Shown here piece after piece: positions 63,940 to 64,000 of a DNA stretch of 64,000 bases (position 1 is the stretch's first letter; every line of letters starts with the position of its first letter). The stretch comes from Bryobacteraceae bacterium. Its GTDB lineage: Bacteria > Acidobacteriota > Terriglobia > Bryobacterales > Bryobacteraceae. Location of the stretch: assembly GCA_041394945.1 (NCBI GenBank), contig JAWKHH010000001.1:496001-560000 (forward strand), read 5' to 3'. Under the pieces are notes generated by a model that saw only the letters and a program-made list of their open reading frames with translations, had not been told where the DNA came from and searched no databases. A program made the position numbers and the translations under genes.

Positions 63940-64000
63940 CTACTTCTTGTTTCGGGCCACCACGCGATTCTTGATCTTTTCGTACGCGGACTCCGGCACG
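63940..64000 (-). CDS. 3' end of a probable helix-hairpin-helix (ComEA-like) protein
   Basis: Only the last 19 codons are inside the window; the frame is open at the right edge. The encoded tail 'VPESAYEKIKNRVVARNKK' resembles the C-termini of acidobacterial helix-hairpin-helix (ComEA-like) DNA-binding proteins. The evidence is thin because of its length, so the family is a guess. It reads in the same direction as the dehydrogenase gene. Confidence 0.45.
   Translation of the reverse strand, partial: VPESAYEKIKNRVVARNKK

Overview
The window looks like a chromosomal segment of an Acidobacteriota bacterium, most likely from the Bryobacterales/Solibacteraceae group. It has high GC, three Oar-type TonB-dependent receptors with carboxypeptidase-regulatory-like N-termini, an orphan MacB/FtsX-type permease of the ADOP kind, a secreted protein ending in the Solibacter-associated TIGR03437-like domain, BACON domains and a PEP-CTERM protein. 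This assignment comes from family recognition; no database search was run. There is no CRISPR array, rRNA, prophage or clear insertion sequence.

Layout. 1-4400: end of a receptor gene with a strong terminator, an initiator tRNA on the minus strand, truA and an RluA-type pseudouridine synthase, then a CMD/ECF41 sigma module with a visible ECF41-like promoter, and a TSUP permease. 4400-12000: a coiled-coil methyltransferase, queG, a large radical SAM protein resembling tetraether or membrane-spanning lipid synthases, and the ADOP permease. 12000-19100: an ExbD-like periplasmic protein, a heavy-metal-associated protein, dnaG, rpoD, lexA (promoter overlapped by a palindrome) and a PpiD-like chaperone. 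19200-29900: a CHASE2 adenylate cyclase coupled to a FecR-caspase-TPR protein, divergent from a receptor, a TIGR03437 protein and a CusF-like lipoprotein. 29800-35150: a cytochrome c-rhodanese fusion, DUF4256, a POTRA-only protein, a SPASM-like radical SAM protein, a double VOC protein, a 50-residue membrane protein and an exported protein.

35280-39750: a bestrophin channel followed after 6 bp by an LCIB-type (theta) carbonic anhydrase, which is the most striking pair in the window. It is followed by an AraC/SDR divergent pair with a 20-bp-period direct repeat and a lower-GC AraC fragment-like gene. 40070-43640: four genes with overlapping stops and starts (a Tat-exported glycosidase-like protein, an exported protein, a YqiA-like hydrolase and an anchored protein). 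43790-46680: two TonB proteins and one ExbD, with a DJ-1/PfpI gene between them. 46690-51730: DinB, a large secreted GH-like protein with two C-terminal repeats, an EamA transporter and an unknown protein. 51850-59500: a third receptor, a YVTN propeller, an alpha/beta hydrolase, thiC with DUF3565, and a PEP-CTERM protein. 59780-64000: an ABC transporter, a Weimberg-type dehydratase and dehydrogenase pair, and the 3' end of a probable helix-hairpin-helix gene.

Themes: envelope energy transduction and nutrient uptake (TonB, ExbD, Oar receptors), one-gene regulatory modules whose promoters sit a few bases from the start codon, and a housekeeping replication/transcription/SOS block. A possible inorganic-carbon module and a possible membrane-spanning-lipid enzyme are the two parts most worth experimental follow-up.
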